64,000 nt of DNA from Taudactylus pleione (GCA_031769625.1 JAUIMM010000113.1:10923001-10987000); one strand, 5' to 3'; counted from the first letter of the stretch, positions 9,441 to 21,905 are shown. Program-made: numbers and translations. Notes: generated by a model from the sequence alone, not told the origin.

Positions 9441-9882
9441 GCCTTGATACAGAGTTGGACAGAAATCGAGTGTATGTGCTCATGGGTGGTTTAAGAGAGG
9501 AGGGGGCCCGTGTGCGGCCTCCGTGTGGGCCCCCTCCTCTCCGGCAGTGCAGCAGACTCTGGCTTTGTGCCAGAGTCTATTGCGCATGGGTAGATCACCA
9601 GGAACATTGCGCCCGCGCAATGTTCCTGGAGACATCTTTACTTTTGGAATATGGCCATCACGCCATTTTCCACTACTGACATCACTCGTAATGTCAGTAG
9701 TGAGCTCCCTGCTCTACTAGAGCAGGAACTGGAAGCTCACTGGGGCTTGCGGCAGATGAGACCCTACCACAAGGGTCACCCACAGTTTAGCGAGCGGCTA
9801 GGAGGCCGTTTTTTTTTTTAAAAGCGGCCGCCCTGATTCAGAGCGAGCACTCGCTTTTTGCGAGCGGCTCTGAATCAGGGCC
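9441..9882 (-). mobile_element. Chained-hairpin MITE, copy C (chimeric)
   Basis: The right end is a strong hairpin (ccctgattcagagcgag...ctctgaatcaggg, about 9830-9882). The right half follows copy B (gtaatgtcagtag, ggggcttgcggcag, gagaccctaccac). The left half instead carries hairpins of the hAT element at 29027/60236: gagaggagggggccc/gggccccctcctctc, agactctgg/ccagagtct and ccaggaacattgcgc/gcgcaatgttcctgg. It reads as a recombinant of two families. Target duplication not found. Confidence 0.7.
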
Positions 9883-11749
9883 ACTGTGTTCTCTAAAACA
9901 GAGACAAAACTTTTACTTTGGGGTTTCCATAGCAAACCACAGACATCCTCGAGCTGTGGGGGGTGGGGGGTCTTCCTGCAACTCAGTAGTTGTAGATCAA
10001 TTGTAGTAGTGTTGAAAAGCTGCTGGGAATGCCAACTATTGTACTAATATATTATATCACTCTTAGGAATGCTTGAGTAAGTATTTATTAGACAATTATA
10101 TTGCATTGCAGATAAAACACAGAAAGAAGTTAAACACGGCGTGGCATTACATCTAGGGGCGGGGCTGCGATAACGTGAGTTGTGATGTCACACCCTACGC
10201 AGCTCCCACCTGGATTTCCCAGAGTACACTAGTAAAAAGCAGGTAAATACGGCTTATATTATGTATACTACCCACCTGAACATTCGTATGTTTCTCTTTT
10301 ACCCTAGAGCACAGATTCCATCATGGAAACAGCTTACCGGTATATAGAAAACCTGTAAAGCCTCTTCTTAATGTAAATGATTGATGTGGATTGTGATTAC
10401 TCACAGACCTATCGGACGCCATCTTATATTACCACATGCCATAAAAAAAAAAAATGGGGGAACACGCAACAAATTGTTCTATTCTTCAGAGGACAGAAAA
10501 CCGAAAAGCTATTAAATGATATGAGATCTTTCGTGTTCCTATATTTTTTGTCATACGATTGAATCAGATGCTGATAGCTGGCAGGCATATCACAAAATAA
10601 GCTTTGCACTGTAATAATCATCCAATTTAAACTGTGTATTCAGCTCATTTATTCTGAATTTTAATTAGCGCCGAATATTGCAGTGACTGCTATTGACCCT
10701 TAATATATCCCGCTATTCATTTTAATTCATTTGCAGTGCAGTTTGCTGAAGGCGCCTGCAGCAGTCTGAGGGTATTTATCAAAAGAACCCAACTTTGCAG
10801 AGTATTTTTAAATACTCATCTAGGATTATAGTTTGTACCGGAGACACACAATTTATTGCACAATTTCAGTTGCACTCAGCGAGAAGGGAGTGCGTTTTTT
10901 CCCATATATATTAATTCAACCTATGTTCTATCATATGAATAACCTTTAAAATGGTATACCTGAAATTATAAACAATTTGTCTATTTCTATTCTTAAGCTC
11001 ACGTTAAGCGCGCAAATCAATCATGTGTGCAGTATTTATCGATTTTCATTTTGTAGCTGCTAAGTAATAGGTTCCTTATCCTTATCCTTAATAATTGCTC
11101 AGATTCTCAGGTGCTCCTGACATCACTGTCAAGCTGTACCCATGCATGATTGATTATCCAATTTATTGGCAATATTGTACCTGTCACTATGGTTCAGTTG
11201 TGATAGTTTTGACAAGTGCAAAAGGGTGCCCGTGACAGTTCCAGGGACAAGTGATGGGTTTAAGCACTCGGATGTTGCTGCTTTCTATTTTGAATGACAG
11301 GTTGATAAATTAAATTATATTTGAAGAATAAGACTTGAAGAAAGGAGGACTATAGAGAAAGTACTGTAAATAACCAACTTTGTGTACGGGCGACAGATTA
11401 ACCTTTTATGTATAAAGTTATATTGCATTGTGCAATAGAAGGGTACAGGTGGCATCAAATATTGGGGCATTACTGGAAACAGTTTAGAGATTAGAGACAA
11501 GTTCTTTTTTTCTGCTAAATTTAAATGGACTATAGTATGAGGTTCTGCCAAACAGTCTAGACTAGAACAATAGCTTGCTATATTGTAACTTACTAATTAA
11601 GAAATATTTAACTCATATTTTTAAACGGACAAATAAAAAGTAACATAGTATTTTTTATTTTATTATATATATATTTTTTGGGGGTGTGTTGATTAAAGAA
11701 AGAGTGGGGCTGATAAATGAGTACTATGCATGTGCACCTATGCAGACTT
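9883..11749. other. Unique intronic sequence
   Basis: No gene, array or paired transposon ends recognised. The phrase gagggtatttatcaaaag near 10768 may be a solo end of the TATTTATCAAA MITE group. Confidence 0.5.
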
Positions 11750-11922
11750 GGGGGTATTTATCAAAGATTGGAGAGTGATAAAATTATGAGAGCTAAAGTA
11801 CTAACCAATTAGCTTCTAACTTACATTTTAAAAGCGGGTGTTTGAAAAATGATAGTTAGTAGCTGATTGGTTGGTACCTAATCTCTCACAGTTTTCTCTG
11901 TCTCCAAACTTTGATAAATACC
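11750..11922. mobile_element. Short MITE of the GGGGTATTTATCAAAG group
   Basis: Left GGGGGTATTTATCAAAGATT and right CTCCAAACTTTGATAAATACC are inverted repeats. Internal ctaaccaattagcttctaac/gttagtagctgattggttgg also pair, making a foldback of about 170 bp. Relatives occur at 49467, 40413, 42497 and 35276. Confidence 0.7.
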
Positions 11923-12055
11923 TGAAGAGGGAAGAGACATTTTAATGTAGGCTGGATACAGTAATGGCATGTTTGTGTAATTGCAAACACATGCAGACTG
12001 GCATACATATGCCTGACACGGACATATTCTTTTTGGGCTAGTCGGAGGCAGGTGC

Positions 12056-12342
12056 CAGAGCCGTAACTAGACTTTTTGGTGCCCTGAGACAGAAAGAGCA
12101 TTGGCGCCCACCCCCCCCCTATTTTTCAAACAGGAACATAAGAAACACCCAAAATAAGGGCCATGGCCTCATGTGGAAGGACCAGGGAAGAGATAAGGAA
12201 GGTCAGGAGATGCTGGGGATAAAAGAAGAGGAAGCTACAAGTGAAAATGATAATAAACAGAAAATTGACAGGCCCAAACAGCGCCCCCTGCCCTGTGGTG
12301 CCATGGCACTGGTCACACCACCCTAGCCTAGTTACGGGCCTG
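12056..12342. mobile_element. hAT MITE with exact 8-bp target duplication GCAGGTGC
   Basis: Ends CAGAGCCGTAACTAGAC and CTAGTTACGGGCCTG form the TIR. GCAGGTGC is found at 12048-12055 and 12343-12350, the 8-bp duplication expected of hAT. The interior is unique and A/G-rich with no transposase. Confidence 0.9.
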
Positions 12343-12350
12343 GCAGGTGC

Positions 12351-12872
12351 AAATGCATCAATGACAATGATGATCATCAGCAGTAGTAAACTGCTTGTGA
12401 TTGGCTGATTGTGAATGCGACGCATGTGCCGATTGGTACTTTTTTCTTGCTCTGAGAAGTAATTTGGTTTTGTGGGCGTGTTTTAGCAAAGTTATTTCTG
12501 CTGTATTAGCCTCTTTGGTGTCTAATATCAAATAAGTATTCTGCTAGCAAAACTAATTGTGTATGTGACATATGTTAGGCTTTATCTGGGCACATAAGCT
12601 ACTAGTGTCAACCTCAACTCTGGATGAGGATATCACCTGCCCTGTGCTGGGAAGAGAAACAACAAGAAGGAGTAGGTAGAAATTACCTGGGCCTGGGCCT
12701 CTGTAAGAGACAAATAATGCATAGGAGGTATAACTGTTGCAACCACGGCCCTCAGCATGCATCATAGGAATGTGCACCCCGATGAGGCATACTGGCACCT
12801 CCTCTAGTGGCCACATTGTCCTCCTGTACCAGAGCTCATCCTATGTCTCGTCGGCCCTGGCCAGGGAACTAT
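12351..12872. other. Unique intronic sequence
   Basis: No recognised feature. Confidence 0.4.
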
Positions 12873-13411
12873 GGGTCTGATTCATCAAGGAACGCAGTTG
12901 CTTATACGCACGCAAACAGCCGATTGTTGCTTCTGTGCATGCATGTGTATCGCATTGTGCGAACTAGCCACTTCAATCAGGACTGCGATCGCAGAGGACA
13001 TGCAGATCCATGGCAGAGTGATTGACAGGAAGTGCTGTTTGTGGGTGGTGATGGGGGGCTGGTCGGGTGAACGCAGGTGTGCCAGTGCATTGGGACGGTG
13101 TTGCAGGGGCGTGCATAAATTATCAACTGTGATACCATACGCAGCCTGATGCCTCACAGCGTGCGCTGAAGTAAGCAATTCCTGAGTGATCTCTGACCTT
13201 CCTTAACTGTACGTATGGGTCCGATGTTACTTGATGTTACCGATTACTTCACTATGTTGCCTAACTATACGGATGTGAGTAAGGGGAAGTGGGCGTCCTT
13301 ATGGCAAGCTGCGATCGCAATGCGAATGCAAACATTTACATATAACCGCTGATATTAGCAACTGCGTTGCGTGCATATAAGCAGAATAGCGATCGGTAGT
13401 GAATTAGGCCC
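12873..13411. mobile_element. MITE with GGGTCTGATTCATCAAGG / GAATTAGGCCC ends
   Basis: The ends are diverged relatives of the GGGCCTGATTC group. The length (539 bp) matches the chained-hairpin family, but the interior is different: it has jumbled CGATCGCA/TGCGAT-type blocks and few clean stems. Flanks tat/aat do not form an exact duplication. Confidence 0.55.
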
Positions 13412-14139
13412 AATATCCACCAACTGCTTCAAGCCATAAATTAAAACAGTGATCATGAATATGTGTCCCCACCAATAGCTACAACTATTAATCCATTACT
13501 GTATCAAATGTTTCCCTCACGTCTCAAGATCTATGGAAATAATCATGATTATGATAGAGGTAATGGGTCTACTCAGTGAATGCATTTTTCTTGTAATTCT
13601 CGGGTTAAGGATACTTGATGAAAGTAATGACTCCTCCAAAATGGCCCTGACATTTCCCTTCTTAGTATATTGTTTAGCAGAGCCCCTTACAGTGGCTTAG
13701 GACAATACAGTTGTTGATCATGATTATAGCCAGGTATGAAATAGACAGATTGAATTGTAAATGACTGTTGAAGTTTTCAATAAGATACAAAACAAAACAA
13801 ATCACCTGAAGAGATGGTAGAACAAGCTGAGACAATGAAACATGGACAGATTGTGGGAAATGTACAACTTCTGTTTAATAGAGAAAATCCTTGAAACAAA
13901 GGTTATCATACATATAAGTGAAATCCTTGTTATACATATGGTAATGAAGGCTTTATAACAGACATGTTTAATGAAACTTCCTAGGAACTGTAAAATACAT
14001 TAAAGCACTCTAGAAATTGTAGCTACTGTATACTGTACATTATAAGAACTGTCCGTGATCCTGATGCAGTTCTATCTATAAGGACTTCCACAGACAATTC
14101 TTTGAATGAGAGGCTCAAATCAAATGAGTACTATATGTC
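13412..14139. other. Unique intronic sequence
   Basis: No recognised feature. Confidence 0.45.
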
Positions 14140-14290
14140 AATCTCACAATGCCAGTCCTGGATGCCAATATAGGTGTAATGCTCTCTACAGCATTTTCAC
14201 CTGTGTCTGGTGTTATAGCTTTAAACATGCTGTAAATAGCATTACACCCCTGTCAGGATCCTGACGCCGGCATTGAGAGATCGGCATACA
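14140..14290. mobile_element. Short foldback element
   Basis: caatctcacaatgcc near 14141 pairs with ggcattgagagat near 14270-14282, and taggtgtaatgct...tacagca pairs with tgctgta..tagcattacacc. The whole segment can fold as one long hairpin with ggatcc/ggat-type bulges. No target duplication resolved. Confidence 0.55.
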
Positions 14291-15440
14291 CACTGTAGAT
14301 ATAGTAAGTATTGACCTCATGACTGCATACCGTTTGTCTAGGACAGTAGCTGTATACATAGATGTTCTGATTTAGGTCTTCTTCATGAATCTCAAAAGTT
14401 TCTTGCTTAATGCTGTTTATTTAATGAATGTTATTGAACATGCGGCCACACTCGCAGCTGCTCTTGCAATAGTGGTGGTGGGAATATGGAAATGCTAATC
14501 TCAGCCTTCGCTTTGTGCTGGATGGTGCGATGTACGAGCAGTGAGATGGCCACTTTCAGTCTGCGTGGTTTGTGCATTTGTGAGGAGATTGTAAACACTC
14601 CAACATCGATGCAACATCGGTCACACCATCGACATTTGTGGTACTGTAGCCTAGTGTCTTAAATTAACCTCTCTCCTTAAATTCACCTAAACATGAACTG
14701 TGAAGCTTTGGATTTGCAATTGGGGATGCAGCAGCGTTCCCAGACACACCCATGGCACTCTCATAACACACCCATGAGACTGCCCCTTTTTGTAATCACT
14801 TTATTTCACCTCCCAGGCTCCACCCTGAAAGGCCCAGGGATCGCAAACCCCTTATCAAGTATTGGCGATGACACTTGCATTTGCGTGTGCACAGTAAGGG
14901 TTTCTCTGACTTTTACACATGCGTAGTAGCGAAAAATTGCTCAACTGCAGTAACATCGAAACTGCGTCTATCTCTCAGTCAGGACCAGTGCACAGTGGTA
15001 GAACTGCTTCATGACAGATGTATATCATAGGAGAGTACATTAAGGGAGTTTTCCACTAGAGTTAAAATTTACTTTGCACTTATGTAAAAATGCAGTACTA
15101 CCCATGCTGCCTACCCCAACAACAAAGTTCTGGGGCCAGAAAAGTTATAAGGCTTCAATTGCCCAGAAAGAACACAAAATATGACAAGTAAGTCAAATAG
15201 AGGTGTCACCAAAGCAAGAGGAGTATGATGGATGAGACAGAAAGCACCAGCTGGCTGATTAGTGAGGGGAAGACCCCCAGGCTGTTGTATATCAGTTCCA
15301 CAGACTGTCATCCTATCATGCAAAACTAAGGAGGGAAGGAAGGTAAGTGGATACCTATAGATATAGGCAGTGCTATTTTTCACAAACAGACTGGAATTGT
15401 TATCATCGGTTTTAGACAGCCTGGCCACTCATCTCTATTT
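14291..15440. other. Unique sequence, possibly with a decayed MITE at 14450-14950
   Basis: The 14450-14950 part has cacacccatggcac, gcgatgacacttgcatttgcgt and acatgcgtagtagcg blocks like the 12873 and 22930-23190 segments. No ends could be paired. Confidence 0.3.
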
Positions 15441-15667
15441 TTAGTATGATTCCTATACAGGCAGAAGCGGGTACAGATACACACACAGATAGGCAGTAGG
15501 GGACAGGGGGTGATTGGGCCGGTTCCCGCTGAGCCTACAGTGGCCGGCGGTCGCCCTCCACTCCCCCACACTCGCTGCCGTGATCGAAGCTCAACTCTGG
15601 TCGGACAGCTCTAGTCTACAGCTTCAGCGTAAAAGCTTACCAAAGAATAAAAAAAAAATGGCCGACG

Positions 15668-15748
15668 AGGGAGCTGCTGCACATGCCCAGCCGCAGCAGC
15701 TCCTCCCACAAACCTTTGTGGAGCCTGTCAGTCACCACTGACAGCTCC
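15668..15748. repeat. Two adjacent hairpins
   Basis: ggagctgctgc/gcagcagctcctcc near 15669-15708, then ccacaaa/tttgtgg and ctgtcagt/actgacag near 15711-15743. They lie just before a purine-rich minisatellite and could be one end of a larger element. Confidence 0.5.
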
Positions 15749-15819
15749 ACCTCCAGCCCCTCCTCAGCCAAACAAAGGAGTGGCAGGTAAGTGTTGATGG
15801 CGACGGCTGCAGGGGGGGG

Positions 15820-16245
15820 GTTGAGGATGGACTGGGTCTGAGGGAGTGAGGCTGAGAGACACACGGGAGCAGGGGGAATGAGGCTAAGAGCTGCAGGGGG
15901 GCCTGGAGAGATGCAGGGGTCCTGGGGATGGAGAGATGCAGGGGGTCCTGGGGATGGAGAGGTGCAGGAGGTCCTGGGGATGGAGAGGCACGGGGTTCTG
16001 GGGATGGAGATGCACAGGGGGTCCTGGGGACGGAGAGGCGCATGGGGTCCTGGGGATGGGGAGACATAGGGGATCCTGAAGAGAGACAAGGGGGCATGGA
16101 GAGAGGCAGGGGGACCTGGAAATGGAGAGACACTGAGGCCTGGAGATGAAAAGACACAAGGAGCCTGGAGAACCACAGGGAGGCCTGGGGATGGAGACAT
16201 AGGGGCTTCTAGAGTAACACAGTGGGGCCTGGAGAGACACAGAAA
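15820..16245. repeat. G/A-rich minisatellite, ~29-30-bp unit
   Basis: Imperfect units of cctggggatggagagatgcaggggg repeat a dozen or so times, best preserved at 15900-16070. Long proline-rich reading frames on the opposite strand are products of the repeat. Confidence 0.85.
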
Positions 16246-16689
16246 TTGTTTGATCAGGGAAATTCACATTTTGCCCTGAACGAAAACTTCTGTTACTGTA
16301 TATTATCTGGTTATGATGATGACATTGGTTATATTTCTATGTAAACAGGCATCTTCCAGACAATATGATCTCCTACATGAATAGTGAATACTAACTGAAG
16401 ATGCTGCCCAGTAAGGCTCAAATTCTTCAGAGGTTCCCCGTTGCAGAGGAACTACCATATAGGTAAGAAACACCTTTCAAACTGACTGGCCTATACCTAG
16501 TGCAGAAGGATGGGGATGCCTAAAAAGAGTGTTTCGCTCACCAAGATTTATGTTGCCAGCCCTGCTCCCCTCAGTGGCTTGCAAAAGCCCCTCCAGGCCC
16601 TAAGAGAAGGTAGTATTCTGCCCTCCTCCCTCAACAGACCCGCCCCCATTAGGGCTGCTTCCAGAAATCTCCCAGGCTGGTTTTGCATC

Positions 16690-16835
16690 CTAATCTGCCC
16701 CTGGTAGGGGGTACAAATAGACGCACAGTGAGGTAGAAGTGGATACAGATAGACGCACAGAGAGGCAGTAGGGGGTATATATAGACACACAGAGAGGCAG
16801 TAGGGATACAGATAGATGCACAGACAGAATGCGGT
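16690..16835. repeat. ~35-bp minisatellite (gatagacgcacagagaggcag)
   Basis: Three to four units of atagacgcacagagaggcagtaggggtat type. A single related unit lies at about 15465-15500, so the array may once have been larger or was split. Confidence 0.75.
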
Positions 16836-17244
16836 ACATATGGAAGCAAATATACAATTGGTTGATTAAGGTTACACCAAAACTTACTTAAAAGTTGTAG
16901 ACAGGTCACTTGACTGATATATATTTTTTTTTAATAAAAGAGGCAAATGAGCCTGGATCAGAGGGTGGGGTCAGAGGCTCACAGGCTGCACCAATAGGGT
17001 TATTGGCAATAAAAGTACTCAGACTGGGCTATACTGACAGCACAGGAGCAACAGCTCCACTTCTCCTTTTCCCCTTGTAAAAGCCCAAATGAACAATAGT
17101 AACAGAAGGAAAAGACTGTCCTGGTGCCCTCCTGACTCTCAGCACTTATGAAAGATAATACCTTTCTACTGTCACACATTTATTGATCAAATGTCAACAT
17201 GTTTTCTCAATTTTGTTTCCCTTAGTTTTAAAGAACAGAAATAA

Positions 17245-17796
17245 AGATCTGAGACCAGAATCTCAGAGCGTGTGAGGAGCTCCTCACTGACACCGGAATG
17301 GCTGGAATTCCATCACATGCCGATTCCACTAAATGTCAGTAACAAACTAAAGTTTGTGACATTTCCCATCATTGTATCTAATGAATGCCTTCCTATTAAT
17401 ATAGGAGCTAATGTCTCTATGGAATCGCTGCCCATTAACACCAGAGCCTATGTGGCAAACGAACAGTATCCCATCAACACTTGAGCCTCCAGTATGTGAC
17501 AAATTAAATGTTCCATATCAAAACCTGGAGCCTGTGTGGCAAATGAACCATTCCCCATCAACACCAGGGCCTATGTGGCAAATGAACCATTCCCCATCAT
17601 CACCAGAGCCTATGTGGCAAATGAACCATTCCCCATCAACACCAGGGCCTTTGTGGCAAATGAACCGTTCCTAAGCCTACATTATGTGTCTTGTCCACCA
17701 TTTATTGACAACACTGCTGAAGACTATCATGAAGAGCAGTCCTTCCATGCAACAATCTACACTGGAATAGAATTGGTAACAGTATTCTACTTATAG
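17245..17796 (+). pseudogene. Broken reading frame with a 13-residue tandem repeat
   Basis: From about 17370 to 17672 a 39-bp unit (cctatgtggcaaatgaacc...) repeats seven or eight times. In one frame each unit reads close to AYVANEPFPINTR, and the motif (V)xNExxPINT is still visible in diverged upstream units, although stops interrupt the middle (after 17484). Upstream is tttgtttcccttag at about 17213-17226, an acceptor-like sequence, and aataaag lies at 17929. Conservation of the coding phase across diverged units suggests past selection as protein, such as a decayed terminal exon or retrocopy. No family recognised, and a simple 3n-length minisatellite is the alternative. Confidence 0.35.
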
Positions 17797-18234
17797 ACCT
17801 TAGGGGTAGGGTCCCATGTGATATTTGTATTTATTATTTATAGTATCTTGTTCTGGAGACAATAATTAGTGCATATCCAGGGAATGATGATGACTCTTTG
17901 AAACAGTTGATACTACTGCACAATGTTTTAATAAAGTGTGTTTTTCCTATCAAACCGGTTCCTCCAACTGCTTATTTTTCTATTATTTAGTGAAAACAAC
18001 TATTACTGATTTGATCATCACTTTGCAGAGTTATATTTTTCGTTTTATTAAAAGTTATGGCTACAGAAATTTGTAGAAATTTGATGTTTGTGTTCATCAT
18101 TTACAAATGTTGTGTACACTACCAAAGCTCTCACTAAATATTTTGAACCTATAGTCGTCCATCTTTGAAGTAGAGTAACTGCTGTTACCTTCAAAGTGAT
18201 CCTACAAGTTGCCCCCTGCTTGTTATCATTGAGC
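17797..18234. other. Unique intronic sequence
   Basis: Nothing recognised beyond the AATAAA-like hexamer at 17929. Confidence 0.4.
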
Positions 18235-18702
18235 TAAGTTGGTCGCATCTGCGGCCCCTTTTCTATATAGCTATGGCATCCTGCTTACTGCCTTATGCAG
18301 GTATCTGCCAACGTATGCCGAGTATATGTGTAGAGACGTCACCGGGTCTGGTAACACCCAGTGCGCTCTCTGGATACCCTCTGCATGCTGGAGATGTGCC
18401 TGGGTGAAAAGGAGGTGTGTCCTAATTAAAGGGGGCATGGCCTCATGTGGATCCCGAGAGATGCTGGGCTGCCCCGGAGACTGGGCACCCTGCATTGTCG
18501 GCTCCTCTTCTATTACAGGAGCCAAGTGATGCAGGAGAATGTCACACTGCAGAACCCAGCTCCTGTCAATGCAAAAGAGTCGGCATTTGGGTGTCACCCC
18601 CTCCAAGGGTGACATACTGGTGTGGCTCGCACCCCCCTCATGACACCACTGTATACATTTGTCTGCATGTGGAAGACCGGCCCACACAGTCTTCCATCCA
18701 CA
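18235..18702. other. GC-richer block, probably a transposon fragment
   Basis: Contains ggtgtcaccccctccaagggtgac, a small hairpin near 18590-18612 resembling a transposon interior or end, and ggctcctcttctattacaggagcc (stem ggctcct/aggagcc). Element boundaries are not resolved. Confidence 0.35.
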
Positions 18703-18710
18703 GCCATCAT

Positions 18711-19083
18711 CAGGGGTGCCGAGAGGGGGCAAGCAGTGAGTACTAATTTCCCTTGGCCCCGGATTGCTGAAGGGGCCTGGTGTGGGCCAAGGTCCGGCGC
18801 CATACCCCCTCTTACATCGAAGCAGCCCAGCACACGCTGCTGTGTGCTGGGCTGCTAAGTAGCAGTCACAGCAGTATCCTATGCCTGTGGGGAGAGCTAT
18901 CACACTGATCGCACCACCCATTGGCTATGCATCGGGCTGAAGGGCTCACAGCGCCCTCCCCCCTCAGCATGCAGCAGCGTTTTGTGGCACTGCAAAATGT
19001 TTATTTTTTCTTAAGGGGTGTGGCTATGCCTCCCGTGATTAGGCTACGCCCCCTTTCCTCGAGCGCGGCTGTCGGCGCCCCTG
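18711..19083. mobile_element. hAT MITE with exact 8-bp target duplication GCCATCAT
   Basis: Ends CAGGGGTGCCGAGAG and CTGTCGGCGCCCCTG; GCCATCAT occurs at 18703-18710 and 19084-19091. The interior includes the cagcccagcacacg/ctgtgtgctgggctg hairpin. The 216-residue minus-strand frame over this region has no transposase features and is treated as chance. Confidence 0.9.
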
Positions 19084-19091
19084 GCCATCAT

Positions 19092-20520
19092 CATTAGTAT
19101 TGAGACTTGCACGCACCCCCTGCTGGCTACAAAACATCTATCTGAAACACGTCCCATCTCCATCTCAATATTACGAGTGAGCGTGGTAGTTGGTTTATAT
19201 GGCCACAACACTCCCGTATGATGGTTGGTTGCTGCCCAGTTACCACCCTCTGCACATCTCCCCATTTATGGAACTGTTTACACAACCCTATCAGATTCTC
19301 CTCAACCTTTAAATGGTCCCTCAAAGTCTAATTTCTAAAAAGAAGCCTGTCCCCATTGGTAGAACTACTGGGTCTCCAGGGATGTGGCCAATATGGGGCC
19401 CAACAAGGGAGACGGGTCCAGCAAAGTAGAGTTGCCCTCACTAGGCTCCCACCATAGACGCAGAAGAACAGAGTGGGGACCTTTTCTGAGAATGGTCAGT
19501 GAAGCCCAATTACACCACACATGCACAGAATAGGGGAGGGTGTAATAGCATCTCCAAGGCCGCACCCCTAATTTGTGTCCGTGTCGACAGTGCGAATGTC
19601 GACATTTTTACTGTCAACATACTGTTTACTGGTCATATCATGCCAACATTCAGGATGTCAACATAATGACTACATACCCTAAAAAATGACAACAGCCACC
19701 TAACACTGAGGAGTTAGTTTTATGGCTTTCAATTGATGTGCATCAATCTAACTTTTTTTGTCCATCCCTCTGTGAATATCCCAGGCAGAAATAATCATCA
19801 AGTGTTCAATGGCTGTGAAGGAACCTTATGAATTCTGGACATGTCTGTGTCTGGCTTGCTGTGATTGATTGCAAATGCATTGTGCCTACATTAAACTATT
19901 CTTCCAGTCTAGCTTAGGAGCCTTTGTAAATGAGGTTTATAGTCTTGTATTCATCCTTGATGTATTATTAGCAGAAATTAGTACAGGCCTGTTATCTATG
20001 GAAAGCTGAGATTATGCAATGTCCTCTTGAAATTTAGCTTTTAATGCTGGGTGACCTTGAACAGAATATTATTTACTTTTGAGTTTTAAGACTTTGAGAC
20101 TGAGCTAATTTCTTGCTACTTAAGTAAACACATACATTGGGATTAAAATCACACCTGTGTGCATGGAATGCATCATAATAATAAAGCAATGAGAAAAATA
20201 TTGGTGCAGCTTAGGAAAACCATCACGTGTGTTAATTGCACCAGTGTGTGGTGCTTTAATAAGATATGGGTTTGTGGTATGTGTTTAAGAAAAGTGTAAA
20301 ATAAAATGAAATAAAATAAGAACAAAATGTTCTTTATTAGATGCAGTAGAAGTTCCCATAAAATGTATTTCTGAAATTTAAGTTGTACAAACTTGTGGAA
20401 TGGGTATGAAATACCGGCGACTCTTCAGTGAGACAGGAAGATAGCTACTATTTCAGGGACTCTCCATGACAATCAAGGAGAGTTGGCAAGTATGAGTTGT
20501 ACTTAAAGTTAGAAAAATAT
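19092..20520. other. Unique sequence with a small GTCGACATT-type remnant
   Basis: At about 19572-19675 gtcgacagtgcgaatgtcgacat and aggatgtcaacataatgac recall the segment at 42690-42735. The remainder is unique intron. Confidence 0.4.
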
Positions 20521-20523
20521 TTA

Positions 20524-21233
20524 GGGGAATATTCAACTGGGAGCAAAGTTTAAAAAAAATTCACACAGACCTCGCTCCCAATTTTGAATTACTGCGGGTA
20601 TGCATGCTCCCGATACCCATGGTATTCAGTTAAAAAATATGCACGTGGGTTTATCAGAACTGAAAACCCCACAGTCCAAATAAAAAAAGAAAAGAAAAAA
20701 AACTACTTACCTCTCCTGTGGTCTCCATGGCTCCCGGTCATCTCCCCTCCATTTTTGCACTGGGAAGGGGGCTACTGGGAGTTGAGGGGCTGCTGGGAGG
20801 CCAAGGGGCTGCTGGAAGATGTAGTTCTCCCTGCTGCCTCTGCGGGGGCTCACACACACACGGGGGTCACACACACAATCACTTACACACATTCACAATC
20901 ACTTACACACACTTACCACACACACTGATGCAGAAGATCGACTCTGCTTTGGAAGGTGAGTAATTACTGACTAATTAAGCTAATTGGAAACTTTCACTTG
21001 CTTATTTAGTCATTGGGGAGGGGTGCCGCAGGGGTCAATTACCGACCATCCATCCTAAAAATATGGATTTTAGGAAAAATTGGTTGTGCCCTGGAGGTGC
21101 AAAAAAAAACTCCCATCGCACAAAAAATAAAAAGCCCCGCACCTAACTGAATAGCAAAATTCTTGCACTTGCAGGAAAAACCCAGCAGGTCCGGGATGTT
21201 TGCTACTCTCGCACCTAATTGAATACCTCCCCC
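20524..21233. mobile_element. DNA transposon derivative with GGGGAATATTCAA / TTGAATACCTCCCC ends
   Basis: Ends ggggaatattcaactggga and cctaattgaatacctcccc form an imperfect TIR. A second inverted pair is tgggagcaaa..ttcac against tgca-rich blocks near 21090. Flanks tta/ata differ by one base. The interior holds a CA-rich minisatellite and no transposase. Confidence 0.5.
20849..20925. repeat. CA-rich minisatellite
   Basis: cacacacacg and the repeated phrase cacattcacaatcacttaca within the preceding element. Confidence 0.7.
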
Positions 21234-21345
21234 ATAATGGATATTTAACATACTGTAAGTGTTGCTGTCTATCGCTTCATGGCTCCTTTGTTTTTATGGT
21301 TTGCCATGGCCTGGTATGTGTGAGGTTAGATTATATAATGGAGAT

Positions 21346-21592
21346 AGGGATGCACCTCTATAATGGACATCATTCTGAATTAATTATTTGGACAGAATGT
21401 CATAACCTTCATATGCTATAATGAGGATGTAATTTGATTTGAAATAACTATGTATATAATGTGTTATTTGTGATGATCGTGATGTCAGCTATATAGGAAT
21501 ATCTGTCGGTATATAATACCGAACTGTAGGATATTTCTGATGCAAACTCCTACGGCGTGCAAACTCGAACCTATCCGAGCCTGCACATCCCT
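21346..21592. mobile_element. Possible hAT remnant
   Basis: Left tagggatgcac and right gcacatcccta are inverted. The right end cgagcctgcacatccctaa is a common hAT-type end. No matching 8-bp flanks. Confidence 0.3.
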
Positions 21593-21778
21593 AATTAAAA
21601 ATAGACTTAAAATTGCTTAACTGATGCTTGCTTTTGGAAATCATTTTCTGAGGATCTTTTGTTAACTGAAGGTCTATTATATCTTCCAGAGGCACGATGG
21701 GTTCCAGGACGTAGTGCAGCACAGCTCCATGCCATGTCATTGTCAAATATTTGCACTCTACTTCACTGTGAAAATAAT

Positions 21779-21780
<2 letters not shown>

Positions 21781-21864
<84 letters not shown>

Positions 21865-21905
21865 TATATATATATATACACATATACATACACATATACA
21901 GTATA

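Noticed and set aside
15637..16200. Proline/serine-rich 187- and 141-residue frames
   Set aside because: They translate the ~29-bp G/A minisatellite in more than one frame, so the composition comes from the repeat.
18271..18921. 216-residue open frame on the minus strand
   Set aside because: It runs across the left boundary of a hAT MITE with an exact TSD (18711), shows no recognisable domain and no splice context. A chance frame in GC-richer DNA.
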